DNA of 64,000 nucleotides, taken from JACCYI01 sp963828075 (GTDB taxonomy: Bacteria > Actinomycetota > Thermoleophilia > Solirubrobacterales > Solirubrobacteraceae). Below are positions 57,123-64,000 of the stretch, piece by piece. The translations under genes were made by a program, and so were the position numbers. The notes beneath the pieces were generated by a model. The model did no database searches, was not told the DNA's origin, and saw only the letters and a list, made by a program, of their open reading frames with translations. The DNA lies in assembly GCA_963828075.1 (NCBI GenBank), contig CAWHDH010000021.1, positions 1,922,001 to 1,986,000 of the forward strand. Reading direction: 5' to 3'. Numbering within the stretch: position 1 is the stretch's first letter; each line of letters begins with the position of its first letter.

Positions 57123-57995
57123 CGCCGGAGGCGTGCGATCCCGCTCGAAGCGCAGGTCGTTGACGACCGCGCCGGCGAGCAGGATCAGCGCCAGCGCGTA
57201 GAACCAGAGCAGCGCGATCAGGACGAACAGGAGCGTCGATCCGAGGCGGGCGAGCGACGAGACGTTGGCCAGGTAGAGCGGGAACGCGTAATCGACGACG
57301 CCCATCGCGAGCGTCGCGCCGAGCGCGCCGGGCCAGATGCAGCGCCACGGGATCGATCCCTTCGGGACGCGCCAGTAGATCAGGCACAGGACCCCGAACA
57401 GGAGGACCATGCCGGCCACCAGCGAGATGCCGTAGAACAGCCCTGGCACGTCGGAGAGGCCGAACGGGAGGTCCTTCGCCTCGCGGAACAGCAGCGACTG
57501 CAGGGCCGGGATCGTCACGGAGGCCGCCGCGAACAGCAGGACGACCACGAGCATGCCGAGCGCGAAGACCTTCTGGCGCACCCACGAGCGGCACGGCAGG
57601 TGGTAGATCCGGCAGAACGCGGTGTCGAGTGCCCCCCAGAACGACGCCCCGACCCAGATCGAGCCGACCAGCGCCACGATCCCGAAGCTCGTCGACGTCG
57701 ACTTGATGCGCTCCAGCGCGTCGGTCAGGGTCCCCTCGGTCGCGGTCGGGAACAGGCCCTGGAGGTCGACGAGGACCGACTGCTCGAGCTCCCCCGACTG
57801 CAGCACGCGGCCCGCGACGAACAGGGCCACGAAGGCGAGCGGGAAGATCGAGAGCAGGAGGTTGTAGGCCACCATCCCGGCGAGCCCGGTGAGGCCGTCC
57901 TCGTAGGCCTTCCTCCAGAACCTGGCCACGCCGCGGCCGGCCCGCACGGGCACGGCCGGAGGCGTCGGCTCACCGCGGGGCGGTCCGGCCGACAC
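57120..57995 (-). CDS. YihY/virulence factor BrkB family membrane protein
   Basis: A 291-residue protein with six membrane helices. FWRKAYEDGLTGLAGMVAYNLLLSIFPLAFVALF, LVGSIWVGASFWGALDTAFCRIYHLPCRSWVRQK and LIYWRVPKGSIPWRCIWPGALGATLAMGVVDYAFPLYLAN are all family features. Its function is unsettled (putative transporter/RNase BN misnomer). The GTG at 57995 is chosen because longer in-frame starts would overlap the divergent gene at 58105; this start is uncertain. It interrupts the flagellar gene order between fliN and fliO. Confidence 0.82.
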   Translation of the reverse strand: MSAGPPRGEPTPPAVPVRAGRGVARFWRKAYEDGLTGLAGMVAYNLLLSIFPLAFVALFVAGRVLQSGELEQSVLVDLQGLFPTATEGTLTDALERIKSTSTSFGIVALVGSIWVGASFWGALDTAFCRIYHLPCRSWVRQKVFALGMLVVVLLFAAASVTIPALQSLLFREAKDLPFGLSDVPGLFYGISLVAGMVLLFGVLCLIYWRVPKGSIPWRCIWPGALGATLAMGVVDYAFPLYLANVSSLARLGSTLLFVLIALLWFYALALILLAGAVVNDLRFERDRTPPA

Positions 57996-58104
57996 CGCCC
58001 CGCCGTCGGGCGGCTTCGTGGTGGCGGCGATGACGCCATACTGCCCGCTCGGCGTCGCCTCGATGCCGGGTGGCGGACATAGACTCGCGTCGAAGCACCC
58101 GCCC

Positions 58105-59034
58105 ATGCCGCCTACGCGCCACAAAGACGCCCTTCAGTGGCTCGAGCAGCGCCCGTCGCTCGGCGAGCTGCGCGACGCGTACCCGGAGCAGTGGGTGAGC
58201 GTGCAGCGCGAGATCGCGGGTCTCGCGGCCCGCGGCGACCTGGAGGAGCTCAAGGCGCGTGTCGTGGCAGTCTCCCAGGCACCTGCTGCCGCGGCGCGCG
58301 CGGAGCGTCGCGCGCGGGGAGCCGACGCCATCCTCGACGCGGAGATCCGCCGCCGCATGACCGCCGAGGCGCTCAAGCAGCTCTGCCTCACGGCCGCCAC
58401 CGGACGGACCGAGGGTCGCGTGCGCTTCAACCTGCTCAACGGCTACGTCGCGCAGAAGCTGCTCTTCGAGCACGACCTCGACCGCAAGCCGGTCTCGCTC
58501 CCCTGGTTCCGGCTGCTCTGGCCACTGCTCCGGCAGCGCGGCCTGCTCATGCCGCTCGTCGGCCCCAAGGGCATCTACTGCTTCTACTCGCGCAAGCTCA
58601 TCCGGGAGCTCGCCGCCCTGATCGGCGACCGCAACACGCTGGAGATCGCCGCCGGGGACGGGACGCTCTCGCGCTTCCTCGCCGCCGCCGGCGTCGACAT
58701 CACCGCCACCGACGACCGCAGCTGGAGCCACGCCGTCCGGTTCCCGGACGACGTCGTCGAGCAGGACGCCTGCGAGGCACTGCGGGCGCGTCAGCCGCAG
58801 GCGGTCGTCTGCTCGTGGCCGCCGGCGGGCAACCGGTTCGAGCGCGACGTCTTCGCGACCCCGAGCGTCGAGCTCTACGTCGTCATCGGGAGCCGCCACC
58901 GGTTCGCGACCGGCAACTGGCAGGACTACGAGGACCAGACGACCTTCGAGCTCGAGGAGAGCGCGCGACTCGGCGCGCTCGTCCTGCCGCCCGAGCTCGA
59001 GCCGGGCGTCTACCTCTTCACTCGGCGCCGGTGA
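58105..59034 (+). CDS. SAM-dependent methyltransferase-like protein
   Basis: A 309-residue protein. The helical N-terminus (about 1-110) carries many charged residues. The C-terminal part has a clear motif I, NTLEIAAGDGTLSRFLAAAGVDITATDDRSW, and a motif IV-like QAVVCSWPPAGNRFERDVF, characteristic of class I methyltransferases. The substrate is unknown. It is the only plus-strand gene between flhB and fliK, and its last 17 nt overlap the convergent fliN gene. Confidence 0.65.
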   Translation: MPPTRHKDALQWLEQRPSLGELRDAYPEQWVSVQREIAGLAARGDLEELKARVVAVSQAPAAAARAERRARGADAILDAEIRRRMTAEALKQLCLTAATGRTEGRVRFNLLNGYVAQKLLFEHDLDRKPVSLPWFRLLWPLLRQRGLLMPLVGPKGIYCFYSRKLIRELAALIGDRNTLEIAAGDGTLSRFLAAAGVDITATDDRSWSHAVRFPDDVVEQDACEALRARQPQAVVCSWPPAGNRFERDVFATPSVELYVVIGSRHRFATGNWQDYEDQTTFELEESARLGALVLPPELEPGVYLFTRRR

Positions 59035-59365
59035 TCTCCGAGAGGCGGTGGGCCACCGAGACGACCTCGGTGATCCGCAGCCCGAACTCCTCGTCGACCA
59101 CGACGACCTCGCCGCGGGCGATCGGGAGCCCGTTGACCAGGAGGTCCACGGGCTCGCCGGCCAGCCGGTTGAGCGTGACGATGGCGCCGGGCCCGAGGGC
59201 CAGGGTCTCGCCGATGGTCATGTGGGTCCGGCCGATCTCGACGGCGAGCTCCACCGGCACGTCACGCAGGCGCTCGAGATCCCTGCCGGCGGCAGCCATC
59301 TCGGGCACGGCGGCGATCGGGTCGATACCGGCCTCGAAGGCGGTGTATTCGACGGCTTCTGACAT
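59018..59365 (-). CDS. fliN: Flagellar motor switch protein FliN
   Basis: A 115-residue protein with LERLRDVPVELAVEIGRTHMTIGETLALGPGAIVTLNRLAGEPVDLLVNGLPIARGEVVVVDEEFGLRITEVV, a textbook FliN/SpoA domain. It has a GAGGAGG ribosome site. FliN forms the C-ring base. It follows fliL by 15 nt, where fliM would often lie; no fliM is present between them. Confidence 0.95.
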   Translation of the reverse strand: MSEAVEYTAFEAGIDPIAAVPEMAAAGRDLERLRDVPVELAVEIGRTHMTIGETLALGPGAIVTLNRLAGEPVDLLVNGLPIARGEVVVVDEEFGLRITEVVSVAHRLSEITGAE

Positions 59366-59380
59366 GGCTGCCTCCTCTCG

Positions 59381-59833
59381 CTACTGGACGGTGACGTCGG
59401 TGAACAGGACTTCCTCGACCTTTACATCGGTCTTCTTCTTCAAAGACTTGACGATGTGGTGCTTGATCTCCTCGCGGTGCTTGCCCTCGACGAGGTCCTC
59501 CTGCTTGAGGCCCGTCAGCTCGTCGGTGACGATGTCGCGGACGACGGCCTCCTGAGCCATCGGCCCGAAGCCCTCCGGCGGCTTCGGCGCCGCACCGTGG
59601 CCGCCGCCCGCGGGCAGCGTGGAGACGTCGTCATGGGCGAGCACGAGCCCGACCGTCATCTTGGCGAAGTGGCCGCCCTCGAGGTTGATGAGGAACTCCT
59701 TGCCGAGGACGTAGACCGAGCCGTGGACCTTCGGCTTCGGCTCGGCCACGGCCGGCTTGGCGAGGACGAACTTGTAGGCCCCGCCTGCGACGATCAGCAG
59801 TACGGGGAGCAGGATGATGAGCTTCTTCTTCAT
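59381..59833 (-). CDS. fliL: Flagellar basal body-associated protein FliL
   Basis: The 150-residue protein has an N-terminal anchor (KKKLIILLPVLLIVAGGAYKFVL), then VHGSVYVLGKEFLINLEGGHFAKMTVGLVLAHDD, and a C-terminal LKKKTDVKVEEVLFTDVTVQ, all FliL features. FliL rings surround the stator. ATGA overlap with motB. Confidence 0.93.
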   Translation of the reverse strand: MKKKLIILLPVLLIVAGGAYKFVLAKPAVAEPKPKVHGSVYVLGKEFLINLEGGHFAKMTVGLVLAHDDVSTLPAGGGHGAAPKPPEGFGPMAQEAVVRDIVTDELTGLKQEDLVEGKHREEIKHHIVKSLKKKTDVKVEEVLFTDVTVQ

Positions 59834-60684
59834 GGCGCCGTCCCTCCCTGGGTCGGTGTCTGGTTGATGCGGGTGAGGACGACCTCGACCCGGCGATTCC
59901 GCGAGCGCCCGGCGGGCGTCGCGTTGGATGCGATTGCGTGCTGCTCGGCGAAGCCCTGGATGCTCAGGCGCATCCTCGGGACGCCGGCGTCGATCATGCG
60001 GCGCACGACACCCCCGGCGCGGGCGCCCGAGAGCTCCCAGTTCGACGGGAACTGGCCGGACTGGATCGGCTCGGAATCGGTGTAGCCCTCGACCGTCACG
60101 GGGTGACTGCGCTCGGCGGCGACGACGCGCCCGAGGCGGTGCAGGATCCGGTCGGCGCCAGGCTTGAGCTGCGCCTGCCCCGAGTCGAAGAAGACGCCGT
60201 CGGTCAGAAGCTGCACGACCAGCCCGCGCGGGCGGATGGTGGTCCGCACCTTCGAGCCGAGGCCCAGCTTCTTGGCCTCCTTGTCGATCCGCTTCTTGAG
60301 CTCCTTGAAGGTCGCCTGCTCGGACGCGGCCGCCTTGGAGCGGTTGTCGGCCTTGGAATCCTCGAGCGACGCCTTCACGGCCTCGAGCGGCATGATCGAC
60401 TGCACGGGCGGCGTCGCGGAGATGTCGTCCTGGTCGTCGGTCGAGCCCTTCTCGATGATCGCGGTGCCGCCCGAGAGCACGGCGCCGTTGAACGACTCCG
60501 ACAGCGAGCGCTTGAGCGACTCGAACTTCGAGGTGTTCACCGACGAGATGGCGAACAGCACCATGAAGAGGCAGAACAGCAGCGTCATCATGTCGGCGAA
60601 CGAGACGAGCCAGCGCTCCTCGTTCTCGTGCTCCTCGTGCTCCTCTTCGTGCCGCCTGCGGCCCTTGGTCGCCGTCCCCGACAT
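59830..60684 (-). CDS. motB: Flagellar stator protein MotB
   Basis: A 284-residue MotB. One membrane helix carries the proton-binding D31 (RWLVSFADMMTLLFCLFMVLFA). A plug/linker follows, then an OmpA-like peptidoglycan-binding domain (VFFDSGQAQLKPGADRILHRLG, VEGYTDSEP, NWELSGARAGGVVRRMIDAG, RSRNRRVEVVL). The N-terminus is rich in Glu/His. It begins 2 nt after motA, so the stator pair is co-expressed. Confidence 0.96.
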   Translation of the reverse strand: MSGTATKGRRRHEEEHEEHENEERWLVSFADMMTLLFCLFMVLFAISSVNTSKFESLKRSLSESFNGAVLSGGTAIIEKGSTDDQDDISATPPVQSIMPLEAVKASLEDSKADNRSKAAASEQATFKELKKRIDKEAKKLGLGSKVRTTIRPRGLVVQLLTDGVFFDSGQAQLKPGADRILHRLGRVVAAERSHPVTVEGYTDSEPIQSGQFPSNWELSGARAGGVVRRMIDAGVPRMRLSIQGFAEQHAIASNATPAGRSRNRRVEVVLTRINQTPTQGGTAP

Positions 60685-60686
60685 GG

Positions 60687-61499
60687 CTACGCCGCCGCGC
60701 GCTCGCCTTCTGCGCCGGCCCCCGCGTCCTTCTCGTCCTTGCCGCCCCCGCGCATGGAGGGCGCCACGAAGGCCATCAGCTTCTCCTCGATGACTCTCGG
60801 GTTGTCGCCCGACTGGATCGCGAGGATGCCCTCGAGGGTCATCGAGCGGAACACGCCCTCCTCGGCGGACAGCTGCTTGAGGCGGTTGCTGACCGGGAGG
60901 TAGATGCAGTTGGCGGACGCGACGCCGACGAGCGTCGCGATGAAGGCGGCGGAGATCGACGGGCCGAGGGTCTCGGGGGCGTCGAGGTTCTCGAGCACGT
61001 GCACGAGGCCGAAGACCGTGCCGATGATGCCCATCGTGGGCGAGAAGCCGCCGGCCTTGTCGAACGGCTGGACGCCGGCCTGGTGGCGCTTCTTCATGTT
61101 CGAGTTCTCGGTCTCGAGCACCTCGGCGACGAGGTCGGGGTCGGTGCCGTCGACGACGAGCTGCAGGCCCTTGCGAGTGAAGTCGTCCTCGATCTCCGAG
61201 AGCTGCTCGTCGAGCGCGAGGAGGCCGTCGCGGCGCGCCTTCTCGGCGTAGCCCACGAGCTCCTTGACGCGGCCGACCATGTCGGGCGCCTCGGAGAGGC
61301 AGGCCTTCTTGTACATCATCGGGATGCCCTTGACGGTGTCGAAGCTGGTGCCGGCGATCGTGGCGCCGAGCGTCCCGCCCAGCACGATGAGCAGCGCGGC
61401 CGGGTTGAGCACGGCCATGACGTTCGAGCCCTCGAGCGTGGCGCCGACGGCGATCATCACGCAGCCGAGGACGAGGCCGATGGCGGAGGAGGCCTTCAT
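60687..61499 (-). CDS. motA: Flagellar stator protein MotA
   Basis: The 270-residue protein has four helices. The MotA/TolQ motif HQAGVQPFDKAGGFSPTMGIIGTVFGLVHVLENL, then PETLGPSISAAFIATLVGVASANCIYLPVSNRLK, contains the conserved prolines of the ion channel. A charged loop near 85-100 faces FliG. The start overlaps the flbD stop. Confidence 0.96.
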   Translation of the reverse strand: MKASSAIGLVLGCVMIAVGATLEGSNVMAVLNPAALLIVLGGTLGATIAGTSFDTVKGIPMMYKKACLSEAPDMVGRVKELVGYAEKARRDGLLALDEQLSEIEDDFTRKGLQLVVDGTDPDLVAEVLETENSNMKKRHQAGVQPFDKAGGFSPTMGIIGTVFGLVHVLENLDAPETLGPSISAAFIATLVGVASANCIYLPVSNRLKQLSAEEGVFRSMTLEGILAIQSGDNPRVIEEKLMAFVAPSMRGGGKDEKDAGAGAEGERAAA

Positions 61500-61768
61500 G
61501 ACCGGCTCCCGATGTCGTCGCCCGCGGCGGCGCGGACCAGGGTCAGGGCGACGCTGCGGCGGGGAAGGCTGCGCATGGCGCTCCCGAGGACGGAGGCGCG
61601 CCAGACGCGGATGGCCTCGGCGATCTCCTCGGGAGATTCCATGACGACGACCTTGGTCCCCGTGGTGAGGACCACCACGGTGTCGGGGTGCGCCTCGACC
61701 AGGACGATCAGGTCGGGATTCAGGTGGAAGGGCTCATCTGCATGAGCTAGGCGGTGGAGGGCGATCAT
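61496..61768 (-). CDS. flbD: Flagellar FlbD family protein
   Basis: A 90-residue protein with MIALHRLAHADEPFHLNPDLI and VEAHPDTVVVLTTGTKVVVMESPEEIAEAIRVWRA, the core of the Gram-positive FlbD family (PF06289). Its role is unknown, but it always lies between hook and stator genes. A longer in-frame start exists upstream inside the promoter; ATG 61768 fits family length. An extra C-terminal 25 residues follow the core. Confidence 0.9.
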   Translation of the reverse strand: MIALHRLAHADEPFHLNPDLIVLVEAHPDTVVVLTTGTKVVVMESPEEIAEAIRVWRASVLGSAMRSLPRRSVALTLVRAAAGDDIGSRS

Positions 61769-61785
61769 GTCGGTGTCTAGACATC

Positions 61786-61812
61786 TATTCGGCTTCTCGG
61801 GCCTTTTCTTCA
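61786..61812 (-). promoter_or_regulatory. Sigma-28-type promoter of flbD-motA-motB-fliL-fliN
   Basis: Minus strand: TGAAGAAA, 11 nt, GCCGAATA. It lies just downstream of the flgE terminator. The leader would be only about 10-12 nt. Confidence 0.6.
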
Positions 61813-61829
61813 AGTCCTAAGAACGACAA

Positions 61830-61854
61830 AGGCCCCGGCGATGTGCCGGGGCCT
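61830..61854 (-). terminator. Rho-independent terminator after flgE
   Basis: AGGCCCCGGC, 5 nt, GCCGGGGCCT: a perfect 10-bp stem followed on the minus strand by TTGTCGTTCTT. It ends the flgD-flgE unit before the flbD promoter. Confidence 0.8.
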
Positions 61855-61898
61855 CTGGACTGGGGAGACGACGGCGGCCGGAGGGCCGCTACGCGCTA

Positions 61899-62699
61899 TT
61901 AGCGCTTGAGGTTCACCAGGTCCTGCAGCATCTCGTCCGAGGTCGAGATGACGCGGGAGTTGGCCTGGAAGCCGCGCTGCGCGGTGATCATGTTCGTGAA
62001 CGTGGTCGACAGGTCGACGTTGGACATCTCGACCGCACCTGAGACGACCGTGCCGAAGCCGGTGTCGCCGGCGACGCCGACGGCCTCCGGGCCCGAGTTG
62101 GCGCCCACGCTCCAGCGGTTGCCCGAGACGCGCTCGAGGCCCGAGGAGTTCGCGAAGTTCGCGAGGCTGATGACCCCCGCCTCCTGGCGGGTGCCGTCGG
62201 CGGCGGAGATGTAGCTCACGACGCCGGTCTGGCTGACGGCCACGTTGGAGCCGCCGGCCGGGATGGTGATGCCGTCGCCGGCCGCGTCGACCACGAGGTA
62301 GCCGTCCTGCGTGACGAGCTGGCCGTCCTTGTTGGCGGCGAAGTTGCCCGCACGGGTGTACTCGATCTTGTCCGAGCCCGGCGCCTTCACGCGGAAGAAG
62401 CCGTCGCCCTGGAGGGCCAGGTCGAGCGGGCTGCCCGTCGTCTGCAGCGTGCCGGCCTGCATCATGTTGTCGATCGAGCCCAGGCCGACGCCGAGGCCGA
62501 TCTGGATCGCGTTGGCGCCGGCGGTGGTGGCGCCTGCGGCCGAGCCGCCACGCTGCATCTGGGCAAGCGACTCCTTGAACGTCGTACGCGCCGACTTGTA
62601 GCCGATCGTGTTGACGTTCGCGATGTCGTTGGCGGTCACGTCGAGCATGACCTGGTGGGACTTAAGTCCGCTGATCGCGGAGAACATTCCTCGCATCAT
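61899..62699 (-). CDS. flgE: Flagellar hook protein FlgE (short Gram-positive type)
   Basis: A 266-residue hook-family protein. The N-terminus MRGMFSAISGLKSHQVMLDVTANDIANVNTIGYKSARTTFKE and C-terminus EMSNVDLSTTFTNMITAQRGFQANSRVISTSDEMLQDLVNLKR are the rod/hook signatures. Inside, SPLDLALQGDGFFRV and YTRAGNFAANKDGQLVTQDGYLV match FlgE/FlgG. Its place after flgD and the Bacillus-like length favour FlgE over FlgG. Two adjacent ATGs (62699, 62696) are possible starts. Confidence 0.9.
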   Translation of the reverse strand: MMRGMFSAISGLKSHQVMLDVTANDIANVNTIGYKSARTTFKESLAQMQRGGSAAGATTAGANAIQIGLGVGLGSIDNMMQAGTLQTTGSPLDLALQGDGFFRVKAPGSDKIEYTRAGNFAANKDGQLVTQDGYLVVDAAGDGITIPAGGSNVAVSQTGVVSYISAADGTRQEAGVISLANFANSSGLERVSGNRWSVGANSGPEAVGVAGDTGFGTVVSGAVEMSNVDLSTTFTNMITAQRGFQANSRVISTSDEMLQDLVNLKR

Positions 62700-62758
62700 G
62701 GTGAGTGAGGGTCCTTTTCTTCGGCTTCCCCGGGTCGGGGTCCGGCCGAGGGTTGTGA

Positions 62759-63136
62759 CTAAGCGATGACCGCTGAGTCGATGTTGGTGAACACGAAGTC
62801 GCGCATGTGCGCTTGATCGACCGCCGTGATGACGGTCTTGTTGGTGACCGAGACGACGAACGCCGTCCCGTTGACGAACACGACGGAGTCGCGTGCGCCC
62901 TTGTCCGCCGCGCGGCTGACGCCCGACTGGAGCCGCTGAATCGTCTGCGGCGAGACGTCTATTCCGCGGCGCTGGATGCGCTGCAGGGCGTGCTGGGAGA
63001 AGGAGACCGAGGTCGCTGCGCGGGTGCGCAGCACCTCGCCGAAGGCGCCCGGAGCGGCCGACGGCGCAGCCGCGTTCGTGGCCGGAGCGGGGCCGAGCGG
63101 CTGCAGCAGCGCCGGGTTGATGGTCCGCTCAGACAT
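62759..63136 (-). CDS. Flagellar operon protein, TIGR02530 family
   Basis: A 125-residue protein with VSFSQHALQRIQRRGIDVSPQTIQRLQSGVSRAADKGARDSVVFVNGTAFVVSVTNKTVITAVD, the TIGR02530 signature found between flgD and flgE in Gram-positive flagellar clusters. Its start directly abuts the flgD stop. The function is not established, but its position suggests hook assembly. Confidence 0.88.
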   Translation of the reverse strand: MSERTINPALLQPLGPAPATNAAAPSAAPGAFGEVLRTRAATSVSFSQHALQRIQRRGIDVSPQTIQRLQSGVSRAADKGARDSVVFVNGTAFVVSVTNKTVITAVDQAHMRDFVFTNIDSAVIA

Positions 63137-63544
63137 TCAGGACACCGAGACGATCAGGCTGGGGTCGACGTTGGGGATCCCGGCGACGGTGAGCAGGGAC
63201 TGGCCATTGGACGTCGAGACCTTCTCGACGATCCCGGTGTGCGCCACGCCGGCCGCGTCGTTGTAGGTGACCGTCTTGCCGATCAGCGAGATCGACTGGC
63301 TCACGGCCAGCGAATCGGCGACGCGGCCGTTGGCGAGGGCCAGGTTCGACACCTGCTCCAGGGTCGAGAACTGCGCCATCTGGGCCATCATGGCGCCGTT
63401 GTCCATCGGCTGGGTGGGGTCCTGGTGCCGCATCTGGGCGACGAACAGCTTCAGGAAGTCGTCCTTGCCCAGGTTGGCGTTCGGGTTCCCGGGGGCCTGC
63501 GTTCCCGGGGTGGGGGAGCCGATGGGGGGGATGGTTGCGGGCAT
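63137..63544 (-). CDS. flgD: Hook-capping protein FlgD (short)
   Basis: The 135-residue protein has LGKDDFLKLFVAQMRHQDPTQPMDNGAMMAQMAQFSTLEQVSNL, the core of FlgD, and SLIGKTVTYNDAAGVAHTGIVEKV. The usual FlgD Ig and tudor domains of long versions are mostly missing, as in other Gram-positives. It follows fliK by 16 nt. Confidence 0.92.
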   Translation of the reverse strand: MPATIPPIGSPTPGTQAPGNPNANLGKDDFLKLFVAQMRHQDPTQPMDNGAMMAQMAQFSTLEQVSNLALANGRVADSLAVSQSISLIGKTVTYNDAAGVAHTGIVEKVSTSNGQSLLTVAGIPNVDPSLIVSVS

Positions 63545-63560
63545 GCTCAGGTTCCTCGGA

Positions 63561-64000
63561 TCAGGCCAGGACGTCCACGAGCACGCCGTCAGGCAGCTCG
63601 AGGGTCCTCGCGGAGGTCGGGGGGCGGTCGGCGGACTCGAGCTCGACGGTGCGTGAGGCGCGGGCGAAGCTCCGCTGGCGCTCGCCCTCGCGGCGGGCGT
63701 CGGCGTGCGCCTGGAAGCCCGCGTCGGCAGCGTCGGACCTGGCGTCGCCGCCCGCGGTCGACACGTCGAGCGAGAGCAGGGTGACCCCGGCCGACTCGAG
63801 CGTGCGGCGCAGCTCGGAGCCGGCCTGCTGGAGCAGGCGGGTGGCCTCCGGCGAGTCGGCGATGACCTGGGCGGTCACGCCGGCGGACGACGTCTGCAGG
63901 CGGATCTCGATCCCGCCGAGATCGGCCGGCTTGAGCGACAGGCGGGCGTGGGTGATGCCGCGGTCATAGGCGACGTTGAGCAGCTGGGCGACCGTCGCAG
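63561..64000 (-). CDS. fliK: Flagellar hook-length control protein FliK (C-terminal part, N-terminus outside)
   Basis: The frame is open to the right edge. ARLSLKPADLGGIEIRLQTSSAGVTAQVIADSPEATRLLQQAGSELRRTLESAGVTLLSLDVS is the conserved Flg_hook domain (PF02120) that meets FlhB to switch export specificity. The tail (about 60 residues) is charged and ends PDGVLVDVLA. The start lies beyond 64000. Confidence 0.9.
   Translation of the reverse strand, partial: ATVAQLLNVAYDRGITHARLSLKPADLGGIEIRLQTSSAGVTAQVIADSPEATRLLQQAGSELRRTLESAGVTLLSLDVSTAGGDARSDAADAGFQAHADARREGERQRSFARASRTVELESADRPPTSARTLELPDGVLVDVLA

Noticed and set aside
1..64000. tRNA, rRNA, insertion sequences, integrases or phage genes
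   Set aside because: None recognised on reading; no cloverleaf-like CCA-ended sequence, transposase or integrase motif was noticed, though short RNAs could be missed by eye.

Overview
The window is a high-GC, gene-dense bacterial chromosome segment from a flagellated actinobacterium. Gram-positive-type flagellar genes (short hook protein, FlbD, TIGR02530-type protein), the style of the SAM/GT/DUF354 polysaccharide genes, GTGA/ATGA gene overlaps and many leaderless-looking starts point to Thermoleophilia/Solirubrobacterales (Conexibacter, Patulibacter or a relative). The order is an inference from family resemblance; the genus cannot be fixed from here.

Region 1 (1-18.5 kb) is a surface-polysaccharide locus: a Wzx-like flippase (cut by the left edge), a PAS-GGDEF-EAL protein, a small esterase, a glycosyltransferase, a minus-strand run of glycosyltransferase (GT39/DUF2029-like), O-antigen ligase-like protein, FlgD-Ig envelope protein, LytR_C protein, WbpM/PglF-type dehydratase, DUF354 protein and DegT aminotransferase, then a plus-strand run dedA-uppP-(hexapeptide/Cys protein)-purM-epimerase joined by short overlaps. 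The 115-residue hexapeptide-repeat protein with a Cys ladder (16132-16479) is the most unusual gene in the window.

Region 2 (18.8-33.6 kb) is a nonulosonic-acid island. It holds pseB, two SpsF-like cytidylyltransferases, pseG, an RmlD-like reductase, pseI (two +1 frameshifts), a Gfo/Idh/MocA oxidoreductase, a DegT aminotransferase (PseC candidate), the pseudaminic-acid-associated methylase, a GNAT (PseH candidate), a PseA-type amidotransferase, an amidase and two uncharacterised proteins. It probably makes a methylated and/or amidinated pseudaminic-acid-type sugar that is attached to flagellin.

Region 3 (33.6-46.2 kb, minus strand) holds three glycosyltransferase-type genes behind a CHAP peptidoglycan hydrolase, four tandem flagellin genes, and the flhA-flhF-pilZ operon. 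Region 4 (46.2-53.6 kb) is a non-flagellar insert: GH39/GH5-like hydrolase, glucose dehydrogenase-like enzyme, a DUF559-type gene relic, a Gmad2-LysM protein, a DUF5519 protein, a GST-like protein, an ion-channel-like protein, a DCC-domain ORF and a secreted protein. Region 5 (53.6-64 kb, minus strand) is flhB-fliR-fliQ-fliP-fliO, an interruption (brkB and a methyltransferase-like gene), then fliN-fliL-motB-motA-flbD-flgE-TIGR02530-flgD-fliK (cut by the right edge).

Reading upstream of the flagellar transcription units gave a recurring sigma-28-type promoter, TNAAG-N14-G(C/T)CGAxxA, before all four flagellins, the CHAP gene, fliO, flbD and (weaker) flhA. Four intergenic gaps carry palindromic or repeated DNA, two of them next to what look like remnants of DUF559-type genes. 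No tRNA, rRNA, CRISPR array, insertion sequence or integrase was recognised.
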